Assembly (NCBI GenBank): GCA_015657535.1
Contig: JADHZB010001307.1
Location: 1,336-43,614 of the forward strand
Direction of reading: 5' to 3'
DNA from: Nephromyces sp. MM_2019
Lineage: Eukaryota > Apicomplexa > Aconoidasida > Nephromycida
Length of the DNA: 42,279 bases
Below, in pieces: positions 11,943 to 24,765 of the stretch; the stretch's first letter is position 1, and every line of letters begins with the position of its first letter. Below the pieces are notes generated by a model. That model ran no database searches, had not been told where the DNA came from, and was given only the letters and a program-made list of their open reading frames with translations. Position numbers and translations under genes: made by a program.

Positions 11943-13996
11943 AAATCTATCAACCTTCTATTTAAATAACCTACTTACAACTTATTCATGTTTTTTATTA
12001 TTAAAATTTTATTCAATAACATTGGATAATTAGACTAGTTTCAAAATTGTTTTTCAGCTTTATCATTTTGATAAATCAAATCCCTATGTATATTACCGAT
12101 TCACCCCTATCTTAGTCTAATACAACAAAAAGTTTTAGTGCATATTGATCTGCGAATATCCATTATCCACTTTTTACACAAAGCATAGCGATCAAACTAA
12201 TTAAATTAGAAATTATGAACATTGCATAAATTATATATATAGCTCAATTTATATAACAGCTATCATTTAACTTGTCGTTTTTAATTATTTCTTCTATTTT
12301 TTAATATTCCTGCAGTTTTTAAGTTCATTCCTTTTTAATAACACTCTCAGCTTAACGACGTAAACAAAATCTATATCATTTCCCCATTGAAAAAGCTAGT
12401 TTATATAGTTTTTAATACTTATACTAGTCCTAAATGAAAAGCTTTTTGAATTTTAATTTTAGGCTCCTCAAAATTTAATTTCCTATCAAAGAGAGCTATT
12501 AATCAGCAAATCACTATTCAAATTTAAGTTTTATTTCCTACTGTTCTCTAAAACATTCTGACTTAAATTCTTAGTTAATTTTTGAAAATTGTGTCACATC
12601 AAACGAGAGTAAAGTTGGTGTATTTTAACAAAAGTGAATTTCATTGGTTATAACTTGCTTAGGTTAAAAATGTATGAACTATGCTTTCATATTAATTGAT
12701 TATTATTTACTGTTATTTCAATTAATCCAGATGAATAAAAAGATAAAAGTTTACACACAGACAACTACACTACAAGAACACAATAATTTACAATAGCAAA
12801 TAAGTCAAGTCTTAAAACTAAATATATAGTTACAATGTAATTGATATGATTTATAGATAAAAACTTCAATGATTGAATTGAAGCAAAAGCGCTAAAGAAA
12901 AGTAGTTTATAAAATTCGGGATTAGTTGCAAAAAGAGAATAAAATTATGACTCTTACTTGTCTGCAATTAAGCCGATCCTTACATATGTATAGGTAACAA
13001 CCTTAGTGACATAAACTTAAAAAGGTATCAAGAGAATATTTGCATTTTTGTGAACAAATGCTTAAATTGCGTTTAATTTAGGGATAAATTAACATATACA
13101 TAAAAATAAAGTAGAAACACAATGTATGTAAAAAATGTATACACAAGCCAACCTAAACAGAAATAACATCTAGCAAACTCTATACAAATATGATCTGTAA
13201 AACACACTTGTGGCTAACTAAAGTCGTTACAAGCATATAGTATTTTGATATGATTACCAAAACAAGCTTGTTATCCATAAACAATAATCGCATCATTCAT
13301 TCATAATAAGTTGAACTAGTTTTCAATCATTTCTGCTGTATGCTCTCTATTCTTACAAACAAACTTTGGCTTTATTCTTTCTCTACATCAGAGTCAATTT
13401 AAAATTAACATGAAAGTATCAAATTTTCAACAGTAGAAAAGCTTGAGTTTAATTACAATAGGGAGATAGGTTTTATATTCAAACTTTACACCTTGAGTAA
13501 TTAAGCTAAATCTTTTTGCTCTAGAAAGTTGATAATAAAATTATATAAGAGAAAATTATTCTTCTTTTTACCTCCAAGATTGCGCTCAAATTATCTTGAA
13601 ATTCACATTAGAGATCATAAGGTATTGTAAACATAACAATATGAATTTTGTTCATGCTATTTTAACTTTACTAACTTTATCCCATTTCTTCCATATCTGA
13701 CATTTCTACTCATTTTCTATATTTCTTCTTTGGCATCTTTTGCCTTATTTTTTTTTTGCATAAACATACTTTTATCATCTTTTACTGTTCTGAACAGCCA
13801 TTTTCACTTCAATAGGTAAGTAGCAATAGAGATAATTACAATATCTTCATAGAAACTTATTTATACTTTATTTTCTTACTCCAATTTCCCCTTCCTCCCC
13901 CCTTCCCTACACTAAATATCTTATTCATTATCTGTTATATGATTTATTTTTCTATACAAACTACAATTCTATTTTCTTCTAACTCACATTTTAGAT
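11943..13996. other. Intergenic region, 2 kb
   Basis: Nothing codable was found between the symporter stop and the RACK1 start. It is AT-rich, with a pyrimidine-rich stretch (about 13860-13980, including a run of C and T at 13887-13911) just upstream of RACK1. That stretch is a plausible promoter or initiator zone, but this is inference from position only. Confidence 0.5.
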
Positions 13997-15709
13997 ATGG
14001 ACAATCAAACACAGTTCACTCAAGTAGGAGTTCTTAAGGGGCACCGAGATTGGGTCACTGCAATCTCAACCCCTAGTGACCCTCACACAAATACAATAGT
14101 CTCTTCATCACGAGGTTAACCAATTTATAATATCTTCTTCTTCATTTATTCGTTCTTAGCATAATCATAAAATTTAAACTGTTGCATCTTATGACTACTA
14201 CGGAATGTAAACCAATAATTCTTGTCTGATTAGTTTTCTTAAGAAAGCTGGGATTGATATCCTTTTCTCAGGAAAACAAAGAAGATTGAATTATAGGATT
14301 TCATTATTGATAAATTGATTATTATATTTTTTGTAGCAAAAAATAATGCATATTGACTCATTCTATATAATACTAATAAACTTGTATAAAATTTGAGGAT
14401 GACCATTTGGAAGATCCCAGCTCACTCTGAATAAACCCTATTTTAGGGTCTCTGATTGATAATACTACCCTTCTTCCTAATCTGATTATAATCATTTTTC
14501 TGTCATATGTACATTTTAAATTTCAAACAAAATTCCTATAAAAATATACATACTTATTTTAACAGATAAGTCATTACTTGTATGGAATGTACAACCTAGC
14601 ACGAGCGGGATCGATATTGAAGCAAAGGCTATGAAATCTCTTACTGGCCACTCACAATGTGTGCAAGACGTTGCCATCTCTAATGATGGTTTCTTTGCCC
14701 TCTCTGGCTCATGGGGTATGAATGTTGATGCTTTTTAATCACATTTAATGAAAATTCAAATTATTTTCTTTTAGATGGTACTCTTAGACTCTGGGATCTT
14801 AATATGGGAGCTAAAGTGAGATCATTTACAGGACATACTGATGATGTAACCAGTGTTGCTTTTTCTACCGATAATCGTCAAATTTTATCTGGTGGAAGAG
14901 ACCGAACAATCAAGATGTGGAATACAATGGCTCATTGTAAGTTCACTATCAAAGATGATTTACATACCGATTGGATTTCTTGTGTAAGATTCTCTCCATC
15001 AAAGAAACCCCTTATTGTATCCTGTGGATGGGATAGTTTAGTTAAGGTAAGTATATTTAAACAAACAAATCAATCACCAATCTTATACAATTCTTTCGAA
15101 TTTTTCACACCAGGTATGGGACATGGAAACAGTATCTTTAAAAGATACTCTAAAAGCACATAGTGGTCCACTTTACACACTTACAATTTCTCCTGATGGT
15201 TCTTTATGCGCTAGTGGAGGACGTGATGGCAGCGCAAACCTTTGGGACTTGGAAGGCTCTCATCTATATGCTTTATCAAGTGATTCAGTAATCAATAGCC
15301 TTTGCTTTTCCCCAAGTCGATACTGGTTATGTGTTGGAACCAACAAAAATATCCAAGTATGCAATTACATCAAAGATTTAAATAAACCCTCTAACTTATC
15401 GGGATTATCTAACCAATATTATACATAATTTACACTTAATATAACTTCTTTATCTCACTACTAAATGATTCCAAATTTTTTTTTCAAAATTACAACTCTT
15501 TTTTTTTACCTTTTTTATAATTTCAGATCTGGGATTTGGAAAAGAAGAAGATCATCTCTACCCTTGAACTTCCTTCTGTCGATAAGGATCTTTATTCAGG
15601 TGGTACTGTACCATGCACCTGCTTAAGCTGGTCAGTTGATGGAAAGACCTTATATGCTGGATCTACAAATGGAAATATTTACGTTTTCCGCGCAATCGAT
15701 AGTGATTAA
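13997..15709 (+). CDS. RACK1: RACK1, WD40 ribosome-associated scaffold
   Basis: Five exons, 13997-14114, 14566-14715, 14775-15046, 15114-15356 and 15527-15709, with introns of 451, 59, 67 and 170 nt. Junctions keep frame and give 321 residues, the usual RACK1 size. The protein forms a seven-bladed WD40 propeller on the 40S subunit head and links translation to kinase signalling. Visible marks are [14 protein letters not shown] at the N-terminus, SSSRDKSLLVW (the Arg-Asp-Lys motif that contacts the ribosome), [75 protein letters not shown], and a divergent last blade ending NGNIYVF. Exon ends fall inside the blades. The first intron uses the weaker donor GTTAAC. This is the best anchor showing the window is eukaryotic. 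Confidence 0.97.
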
Positions 15710-17528
15710 ATTTTTATTATCAATTATCTAAAACAAATTTATTAAATCTCTATGAAGACTAAGTAATTGTGATAATTTTAAAACATTTCCACTTAAACTT
15801 ACGTGAGAACTTAACTTTTTTCAATCTAACTCAACTATCAAATCTTATAACTGACAGGACTAAATTTTATGTGATTGATACAGTATGATTACATAGAGCA
15901 TACTTTTAGATTTTATATATATTGAAAATTTAATTCAGCCACATTACCAAGTTTATTATTAATAAACATTAAAAAAGTGAGAAAATTACTACAAAGGTCA
16001 AATCTCTTTACAACGTGTACAAGTTTATGAAATCAAATAATCATTTTTATATTTTAACGACTCTTTCAGTTTTATAACTTTTGAACAAGTTCTAACATAG
16101 CATACAATATAATAAACTTTATAAACACCACTTTATCTTATTTTAATTTATCGTTAATGCAATATCTAATACATTTTAGCGTGAAATTTCAGATAAGTAA
16201 TATAATTCAATTATGTTTCAGTAAATCCTCTACAAACTGTAACTCAAATTTGTAAATAAAATTAGGCAAGCCCAAATTACGTAAAACAGGATTGTAAATT
16301 ATTATAGTCACGGTGAAACCCGATCTTATAAGTCACATTCATTCAATAGTTTTAATGTATGGAGCAACTTATAATAGCTCAAAGTGTTTTACTCCTTTTC
16401 TAATTGAGGAGTATTTGTTCATTTTTCAAACATAATATATCTGAATTTACAATATTTTATCCTACATAATTAAAAATATGAATTTTTACATTCTATTTTA
16501 TACAAAAAGAGGTTCAATGTTTCTATTTCCAAAGTATAGGGAACATATAAAGATATACTTTTATCAAGGGTTCAGCTCTTGTATGATTGGTTCAGAAATT
16601 TACTTAATATTTGAACGATGTAATTTAACAGAAGGACTTAGAATTTGCTTATATATATAATCAACAAAATTTATAAAATTGTTTCATTCAAGAATGTATT
16701 TGAAACAATTGATAAAATATAGGTCTAAGTGCTTATTAATGTTTATGTTTGTTACAATTCATTATCATTAGTGCTGGATTTATCTTCTATTGGGTAACAA
16801 TCAAGAATATATAGATAAAATAATAAATTAATAATAAGTGCTGCCACATATTCTTTTTAGCTTTTAGAAAGGCTTTCTTTCATTTGATAAAATCAACTTT
16901 GATAAGTAATTATTGCTAATTCCACTCATCACTTAAACATTCTAGCAACAGCTCGGCAAACTTGAAGTGCTAATGTAAGCAATCATAGTAGCTATGCACT
17001 GTTAATTAAGTAGAGTTTCAGCTATCCTTTATGTTAGGTATACACCTATCAAAAAAAAAAATTTTAGGAATTCAAACATCAAAGTTACAAATTCTAAAAA
17101 AAAAAAAACACGTAATCGAATGTAGCTTGAGTTGTAGCTAAATTAAAGAATTTTATGCCAAAAATAGAACAAAACTTGTAATTTAATTTTATTTTCGGAG
17201 ATTGATATAGGGTAGAGTCTTGTCATTCTTGGTTTAATTTGTTAAATGCAACTAGATGATTTTTGAATTGTATACTCTCAGAATCGATTCGATGAACTTT
17301 CATTAAAGCGTGATATGGACACTTTATCAAAATCAGAATTAAAATTAAATACAAGTTTTATTTATCTTCACAGATTGCAAATTATATATTAATGGTAATT
17401 CTATTAAACCTTATATATATATACATTGTAAATTCAAACATCCCTTAGTGCATATACTATTAATACATATTTTAAAATAATCATTTATTTATAGTTATTA
17501 TTTATAATTATCTTCTTTATTGTCAAAG
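15710..17528. other. Intergenic region, 1.8 kb
   Basis: AT-rich spacer between RACK1 and the peptide transporter, with runs of A at 17051-17060 and 17098-17108 and a short (TA)n near 17413-17422. The one longer frame (16478-16660, 60 residues) has no recognisable feature and I do not call it. No RNA gene was recognised. Confidence 0.5.
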
Positions 17529-19184
17529 ATGGCAAAGTCAAACATGATAACCAAAAAATTCCCAACATTTATATTAGTACTAGTATTTACAGAGCTATGG
17601 GAAAGATATAGCTATTATTGTATGAGGATGAGTCTAGTACTTTATATGACTACTGATCTATTGTTTGAAGATGAATATGCTTACGGTATATCCTCTTTAG
17701 GAAATGCATTTGCATTTTATTTGCCAATTATAACAGGTTTACTAGCAGATAGATATTTCGGTTTTATTAATATGCTTTTCGTTGGTGGACTTGTGGTTGT
17801 AATTGGGCATCTGCTAATGTTCTTTGGAATGTTTAATTTAATCCCATTTTATGTTGGAGTTACAGCAGTATCTGTTGGTACTGGATTTTTCCGTGGCAAT
17901 ATTTTGAACCTCTTAGGTGCAAGTTATGATTCAAAGCCCGGCCTAGATCGAGTAAGTGGTTTTACTCTTTTCTATGCTAGTGTTAACTTGGGTGCATTTA
18001 GTGCAGCAATTACAGCAGGATATGTCTCGACATATGTTAGCTTTCATCTTACATTTAGTCTTGCAGGCATTGGAATGGCATTAGGCTTGTATGTATTTTA
18101 TAGATTCAGAAGCTTATATAATGGTGTAGATTTAATACGTAAACCTGAATTTCTTAATAAAAAGGTCCTTTTAGGTCTTAAATGGCCCCAAGTTCTATTT
18201 ATCCTTTCACTCGTACTTGTAATCCCCACGACTATGACCATATATTACGCTGATGTTTTAGCCGAAAATAATATTGTGCTTTTGATTGGTATTCCTGTAA
18301 TAATATACATCATCTATGCTTTTTTTAGACTTAAGAGCACCAGAGAAAAGAAAAATTACAGTATAATTATAATTTACTTAGTTTTTCTAATGTTTTTTTT
18401 CGCTTATGAAATGCAACTTAGCTCACTTTTTCCCTTATTTGTAGAGAGAAATGTTTACAAATTCATTGGCCCCATACCAGTTCCCGCTGCTATAGTTCAA
18501 TCAATAAACCCTGGTGTGATTATGATTATGGGTTTTATTTTCAGTTTATTATCTAACCGAAACAGGAAATTAGATCTCGTAAAGATTGTGATCGGATTGT
18601 CTTCAAACACATTCTGCTTCATGATACTTTATTGGGGAACAACTACTGCTGACCCAGAAACTGCAGAATTTTCATACCTTTTTCCAATTATCGGGGTATT
18701 TTGCATGGCTTCTGGAGAAGTGATTATGTCGCCACTTGTCCAATCTGCAACTACAACATATGCCCCCAAGGGTATGAAGGGTATCATGATGGGAATATAC
18801 TTATGTTTGATGGGTTTTTCTAGCTTGGCAGGATTTATCTTCGCCGATATATTCTCGGTTCCCCAGAACGAAGATGGAGAAATAGATCGATTTGAATCCC
18901 TTGAGATTTACAAGAATGGATTTTATAATATTGCTATGTTTAACCTTGTATTTGTGGCTGCGTTTATTCTTTGCATACCACTCATAATTTGGCTACAAAA
19001 GGTTACACCTCAAGAAAAACTTGAAATGGAAAATCAGGAGAAGGAAACGGAAAACATGACGCAAATGAAGGCAACAAACCAACAAGAATATCATGGATCT
19101 CCAAATAGTGTTTCAGCTAGTAAAGATACCAATAAACCTTTTTCCGGTGTTAATACACAGGAAACTGCAGTGACTACTTCTTGA
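17529..19184 (+). CDS. Proton-dependent oligopeptide transporter (POT/PTR family)
   Basis: A single exon of 551 residues from the ATG at 17529; the frame extends nine bases upstream only through a TTG, so the ATG is preferred. POT carriers (major facilitator fold) import di- and tripeptides with protons. The proton-coupling motif ExxER is intact as E22, E25, R26 in TELWERYSYY. GLLADRYFG (70-78) is the loop 2-3 motif, and VGTGFFRGNILNLLG (116-130) with GFTLFYASVNLGAF (144-157) is the second PTR signature. In place of the common FKPN the protein has FRGN, which as I recall occurs in some bacterial POTs. About 14 hydrophobic segments precede a 60-residue polar tail rich in Glu, Thr and Ser, possibly a regulatory addition. 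The lack of introns and bacterial look suggest lateral transfer; eukaryotic neighbours on both sides argue against contamination. Confidence 0.93.
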   Translation: MAKSNMITKKFPTFILVLVFTELWERYSYYCMRMSLVLYMTTDLLFEDEYAYGISSLGNAFAFYLPIITGLLADRYFGFINMLFVGGLVVVIGHLLMFFGMFNLIPFYVGVTAVSVGTGFFRGNILNLLGASYDSKPGLDRVSGFTLFYASVNLGAFSAAITAGYVSTYVSFHLTFSLAGIGMALGLYVFYRFRSLYNGVDLIRKPEFLNKKVLLGLKWPQVLFILSLVLVIPTTMTIYYADVLAENNIVLLIGIPVIIYIIYAFFRLKSTREKKNYSIIIIYLVFLMFFFAYEMQLSSLFPLFVERNVYKFIGPIPVPAAIVQSINPGVIMIMGFIFSLLSNRNRKLDLVKIVIGLSSNTFCFMILYWGTTTADPETAEFSYLFPIIGVFCMASGEVIMSPLVQSATTTYAPKGMKGIMMGIYLCLMGFSSLAGFIFADIFSVPQNEDGEIDRFESLEIYKNGFYNIAMFNLVFVAAFILCIPLIIWLQKVTPQEKLEMENQEKETENMTQMKATNQQEYHGSPNSVSASKDTNKPFSGVNTQETAVTTS

Positions 19185-21400
19185 CGAATATATTTTTATT
19201 ACTAGATAAGAAATTAACAATTTAATTATTCTATTTGTATATTTTATTTTTTTCAACTCATCCTTAATTAATTTTACATACACTAATAACCAAGGTGTGT
19301 GGTTGAATTTTATTTTATAATTTAACTTTTTATACCAATATATATTAGTTAAAATTTTATCATATTGTGACATATATTCTCATTTTATCTCAATGCTATT
19401 TCATATAACTCTGGTAAAGAAGTATAAAACTTGACTACTCTTTTAAATTGAAATATTTAATAATTTTTAAAATTTTAGAATACTAATTATTTTTTATATG
19501 TTTGTTCACTAAATTAACAGTGATTTTACATCCACACTATAATCATATGAGAATATATTTCATATTTTATATATACATTAAATACCATTTAACAAAACAG
19601 ATGCTTTCTTAAAAATATTAAATATCTATATTAACTAATAAATAACCTCGTTTCAATGTGTAATGAATCGAAATAAAAGATAATATTGAAATACTCTTAA
19701 AAAATTATATTTATTTACGTGTAAACATGCGAAAAAGTTATTTTTACAAAGTATTATTTACTTCACAAATTAGTATAAGCGGGCATAAATATGTAATTAT
19801 GTTGAGCATGCTTTTAACATACATTCAATTGTATTTATTAATGTGGATAAACAATATGGTTAACCAATCTAATATAGACTGCATGTTAGCATTACAAAAG
19901 CAAGAGAATTTATTTGTCCATATAAATTTTTAAAAACATAATACAGTTTTCTTTCCAAAAAGTTTATTTAAATACACACAACGATATGTCTCCTAAAACC
20001 AACACAACGCAAGGTCATAAGGTTGACACTTTGAATTTATACAGTAAACTCGAGCACAAACTTGATTTAGGTTATAAAATATTTTGATCTTCGAAACAAT
20101 TCTACTTAATCTAACTCAATTATGCTATTAAACTATCATTGAATTAAATTACAAATGAAATCAAATTCAAATGAGGAAACTTGCCAAATATTAAAATACA
20201 AAATAATTACCAAAATATCCTTGTGTAAAAGTAATATGTAAAAACAAATAAATTCGCAAATGTTTTCAATATTAATAACGAAAAGTATAGGTTCAAAACA
20301 ACAGCAAACATTGTTAATAATTAAAACACAATCAACGCTATTCATATACATCAAACAGCTAATAAAAAATCACACACACTCTAATTTTATCATATAAGTC
20401 AATGAAAGCATACTCACTACTCGCCCAAAGTAAACAGTCAAAACAATACTACGCATATTTCATTGGAATACGCAACTCAATCAAATGAAATATTCATACA
20501 TGCTAAACAATTAAAACAAAAATCGTAAAACAAATATATTCAGGATGACATTTAAAATATTAAGCAACCATGTATATTCACAAGTTTATACACTTTAATT
20601 TATATTTACACTGTGACAAGCTCAAAATGAATATATATTGTCCAAATTAATACACAGGAACAACTAAACAAAATTTAAAGAAATAAAATCATTAACAAAT
20701 TGTAATAAAATATAAATTGAAAATTAATTAGTATGATGAATATACAGAATTTCATTAAATATGATATTGCTCGCAAGTATATTTTTCTGATTATCGATAT
20801 TTTTACTAACAAAAGGTGTATCTCTATATATATCATCTCTATTTATATTTAATTGCTTATTTATATACCAACTTGATGTGTTTCTTAAATAAAACAACTT
20901 ACTCTACACCTATCACCACAATTATATATATATATATATATATGTATGTATATATATAGGCATGCATACCTATACATAAGTGTATATGTTGTCCTATGTC
21001 TAAGTATATATCTCTGAACACCTTTGTCTAAATATGTTTAACTAAATTTTTTGTGTAAAGATATATATATATATATCTGAAGGTATACACTCCCTTATAT
21101 TTATCTGAGCATAACTACCCTAGCATAATTAGCTATATATCTGAGTACTTATCTATGCTTTGTAGATATTAACGAGTAAACTTTATTATTATTATTTCTG
21201 TCTAAATATGCAACATTGTTTTTAACTATGTGTGTGTCATCTAACTTCATTGTTTAATTCAAATTGATAAAAATACATACTTTAATTTTAAACAGGGATA
21301 TCATTAGAGTTAAAATATAAATATAACTTTATAATGGGGTGTTCAATTTAAATGTATAGCATATTTAATAATAACATAAAAAATTATATATTTTCAAAGA
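19185..21400. other. Intergenic region, 2.2 kb
   Basis: AT-rich, with (TA)n tracts at about 20923-20942 and 21060-21076. Short frames at 19727-19933 and 20136-20354 have no family features and are not called. No RNA gene or long repeat was seen. Confidence 0.5.
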
Positions 21401-24151
21401 ATGAAGAAATCATCAGAGATATCTCCAGATGAGGCAAAATGCCTCGATTTCAATGAATTCGGTAATCTTTATTTTGATAGGCGTATTACTAAAGCCATAA
21501 GTACATATTTCAAATTCAAATCTCCAACACTTGTTCAATCAAAGGTGAGAATATACCATTTTTGTGTATATAATACCACATGCAATCACACCCTACACAT
21601 TTAAGCCTCTGATATAATGTTATCTAATGAATGTTTTTAGTGACATATATATGAACAATATCTGCTATGTGTATTGATGTATTTATGTAATGCTGTTGAT
21701 CTTATCACTGTGTATACCCAGAACTGTATGTATACTTATAAACTTAAAAAATTTTCTTAGCACATAACATAACAACATTATAATACCAATAATAAGTGTA
21801 CATAAACCTCATAATAACATATATCTTTTGTGAAGATGATTCCGATTGCGCTTAGAGGAGGTGATTTACTAGTTAAGGCCCGTACAGGCTCAGGAAAGAC
21901 ATTAGGTTATTCTATACCCCTGGTAAGTTCACTCTTGAACAAATTTGAGACACAGGGTAAGATGGGTAGCTTGAAGGCCCTCATTATTGTACCAACCAAG
22001 GAATTGAGTGAGCAAGTGTGTGAAGTTATTTCAAAATTAATTATTTATTGTGATAATATACTCTCTGTTGAACAATCGAGCACAATCTTGAATGGCCAAT
22101 TCTTCCACTTACACAACTTACCAACGATATTAATTACGACTCCAATGTCAATCCTATCACTTGTAACTCAATTTTCTAAACACACATCTAAACCACTTGA
22201 CTTGCGCCAGAGTGTTGAAATGGTTGTTGTTGATGAAGCTGACCTTATGGGCTCATTTGGTTTCTCTGCTGCTATGCAACAACTGGGTCAGATGCTACCA
22301 TCTTCATCATCTAATCACTATCAAGTTATATTGTGTTCTGCCACTCTAAGTGATGATGTTAAACAACTCAAATCACTCTTATTACACAAACCTGCCATAG
22401 TCAAATTGGAGACAAATGACACATCAAGCAATATGGGGCTTATAGGGGATGGAGAGATAGCACAATATTATTATCCGTGCACATCAAATAATGATAAATT
22501 CCTCATTCTTTATACATTGTTATCACTTAATCTACTCCCCAAACGTTGCTTAATTTTCACCAATACACTCAATAATGCTTACCGTTTGATGATCTTCTTT
22601 GAACGATTTGCTATACCTTCTGGTGTATTGAGCCCATCTATGCCCTATAGCCATCGACACACTATATTACAGACATTTAACCAGAATGTGTTAAACATAC
22701 TTATAGCCACTGAAGATGCCATGGATGAAGTTAGAAATAACGATGGTAGGCTTATTTTTTTAGACGCAATGAACGATTGAATGTGTGGTGTGTGCTTATA
22801 AAGCTGTGTGTATTTTTATGTCTGTATTTGTAGTATTTTATGTGTATTTTTATTTTCATGTATGGTGTACATTGTCAATATCATGGGTGATAGGTAATTT
22901 GAATATCTTGTTTGGCGTGCATTTGTAATACAGTGTGTGGTGTGTATATTCGTATACACATAGTAAGTTTTGTGTATTGAATATTTAAAACGCACACAAT
23001 AAATATTCTGTATTGACTACTTGAAATATACACAATAGGTGTTGTGTATTGAATATTTATAAATTCCCACTCGTGCTGTATATAATCCTATTGACTCAAT
23101 TACCTTGTTATTTTCATTATATACTTATTTACCTAATGTATGTATATACCATGTAATCTATCTAGTTTGTTTATAGTCTATAATGGATCATTTAGGCATT
23201 CTTTGTTATTTTACACACATTTATCCTCCCTTAGTATTACCTCCATTAAACTTACAAATCTTTAATAACCTTTATTTATTTTATTATCAAATTAGAAGAG
23301 AAACATACCAATAATAAGAAGAAATCAAAAGTTGAGGGAGATGAAGTATGATACACACACTGAGCATACTCTATTCTATATGAATATAACACACACAGAT
23401 TACATTTTATTTGAATCTGTTTGAATTTGCCCATATAAATATCCATATGACCTATAATTTATTTCATTACACACGCTGATCACATCCTATTTTACACATG
23501 TATACACACACAGATTATATTTTATTCTGAGATTCATCAGTATACCATTTACACAATATATACCTAATTTATGATATAAAAAATTATAATAGGATGATGA
23601 GTATGTCGCCATACATCGGGGCTTAGATTTACAAGAGGTTGAGTGTGTTATTAACTTTGATTTACCTACATCTGAATCAGGATACATACACAGGTATGTA
23701 TGCATGTGTGTATTACAAATCAATTCAGCTTCTATATAATTTTCGAGCACACACATTTTTCAACTTTTTATCACCTCCTCATCTAGCTTTTATCAAAAAC
23801 ATCCAATTTTCAAATTTTTATAAAATTTCAGAATTGGCCGAACTGGGCGTGGAGGCTCAAAGGGTACTGCACTTACCTTAATCAGTCATACTAACCAAGA
23901 AAAATCATTGCTGGAAATGTTATTAAAGAGTAATGCTATATTAGATATCAACCCACCTAATTGTGAAGCTCATCAAGGTGTGTAACAATTTTGTTTTTGA
24001 TTCAAAAACTAATGCACACAAATTTTTTTTTTTAACATACAAATTTATAAATATATATTTCCTAAGCACACACACACACACACAAACAAACATTATCTAT
24101 CTATCTATCTATCTATCTACACAAACACACACTCACTTCTTACCAATTTCT

Positions 24152-24186
<35 letters not shown>

Positions 24187-24765
24187 GGTTTACAGATGTA
24201 TAGTTTAGATCATAAGGCTGTTGAAGCATTTCAATATCGTGTAACAAGTGTATTGAAAGGTATAACTAATAAGTGTGTAGAAGAAACAAAATTACAAATA
24301 TTACAACGTGAAGCCCTCCATAATAAACGTTTAAAATCATATTTTGAAGAAAACCCAGCTGATGCATTAACACTTAAAAAGGCCCTCAGAAACAATAAAA
24401 ATAAGAGAGCACAGAATGAACAATTACATTATATACCCAATTATCTTATGGAGTCTGTCATAGATACAAAACAAACAGCTATACAATTAGCTATAAAAAA
24501 TCAAACATCTTCCAAATCATCTCACAATACACACATAAAACTAAAATCTAATAAGTCTTTCAACCCCTTACACACATTTGATAGTAAATCAAATTATAAG
24601 TATAAGAAATTTACTATACAAAATCAACTTAGAAAGAGAGAACACATAAATGAAGATACACCCATTGAAAATATTCCAACACTCTCTGGAAGAAAATTAT
24701 GGAAATTAAGGCATAAAAAAAAATTAAAAAAGGGTGGTTTAGCTGGTAATTTTTTGAAGAAATAA
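21401..24765 (+). CDS. DDX56: DEAD-box RNA helicase, DDX56/DBP9 type
   Basis: Six exons, 21401-21544, 21836-22745, 23296-23345, 23593-23693, 23832-23977 and 24188-24765, give 642 residues. DBP9/DDX56 is a nucleolar helicase for large ribosomal subunit assembly. Motifs in order: Q-motif SPTLVQSK, I ARTGSGKT, Ia PTKELSEQ, Ib TPMSIL, II VVDEAD (a form of DEAD), III SAT, IV LIFTNT, V ATED...RGLDL, VI HRIGRTGRGG. The subfamily mark is a Lys-rich insert between ATED and RGLD, as in human DDX56; here it includes the whole 50-nt exon 3 (EEKHTNNKKKSKVEG). The C-terminus also fits: FQYRVTSVLKG, LKSYFEENPAD, and LHYIPNYLM, matching the family's HVPDYL, followed by a basic Lys-rich tail. The last intron carries CA, ATCT and TA microsatellites. 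Confidence 0.95.
24069..24186. repeat. Compound microsatellite in DDX56 intron 5
   Basis: Within the 210-nt intron 23978-24187 there is a (CA)n run (24069-24083), an (ATCT)n run of six units (about 24093-24118), another CA run (24153-24164) and a (TA)n run that extends to the acceptor AG. The acceptor is therefore preceded by TA repeats and has almost no pyrimidine tract. Confidence 0.85.

Noticed and set aside
16478..16660. Plus-strand 60-codon frame between RACK1 and the POT gene
   Set aside because: No recognisable feature and no adjoining exons; typical chance frame.
10482..19184. Bacterial contamination as the source of the two transporter genes
   Set aside because: RACK1, with introns, lies between them on the same sequence, and intergenic composition is continuous.
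19727..19933. Hydrophobic 68-codon frame after the POT gene
   Set aside because: Single isolated frame, no family match, AT-driven hydrophobic composition.
20136..20354. Minus-strand 72-codon frame
   Set aside because: Ile/Cys-rich read of AT-rich sequence with no family features.
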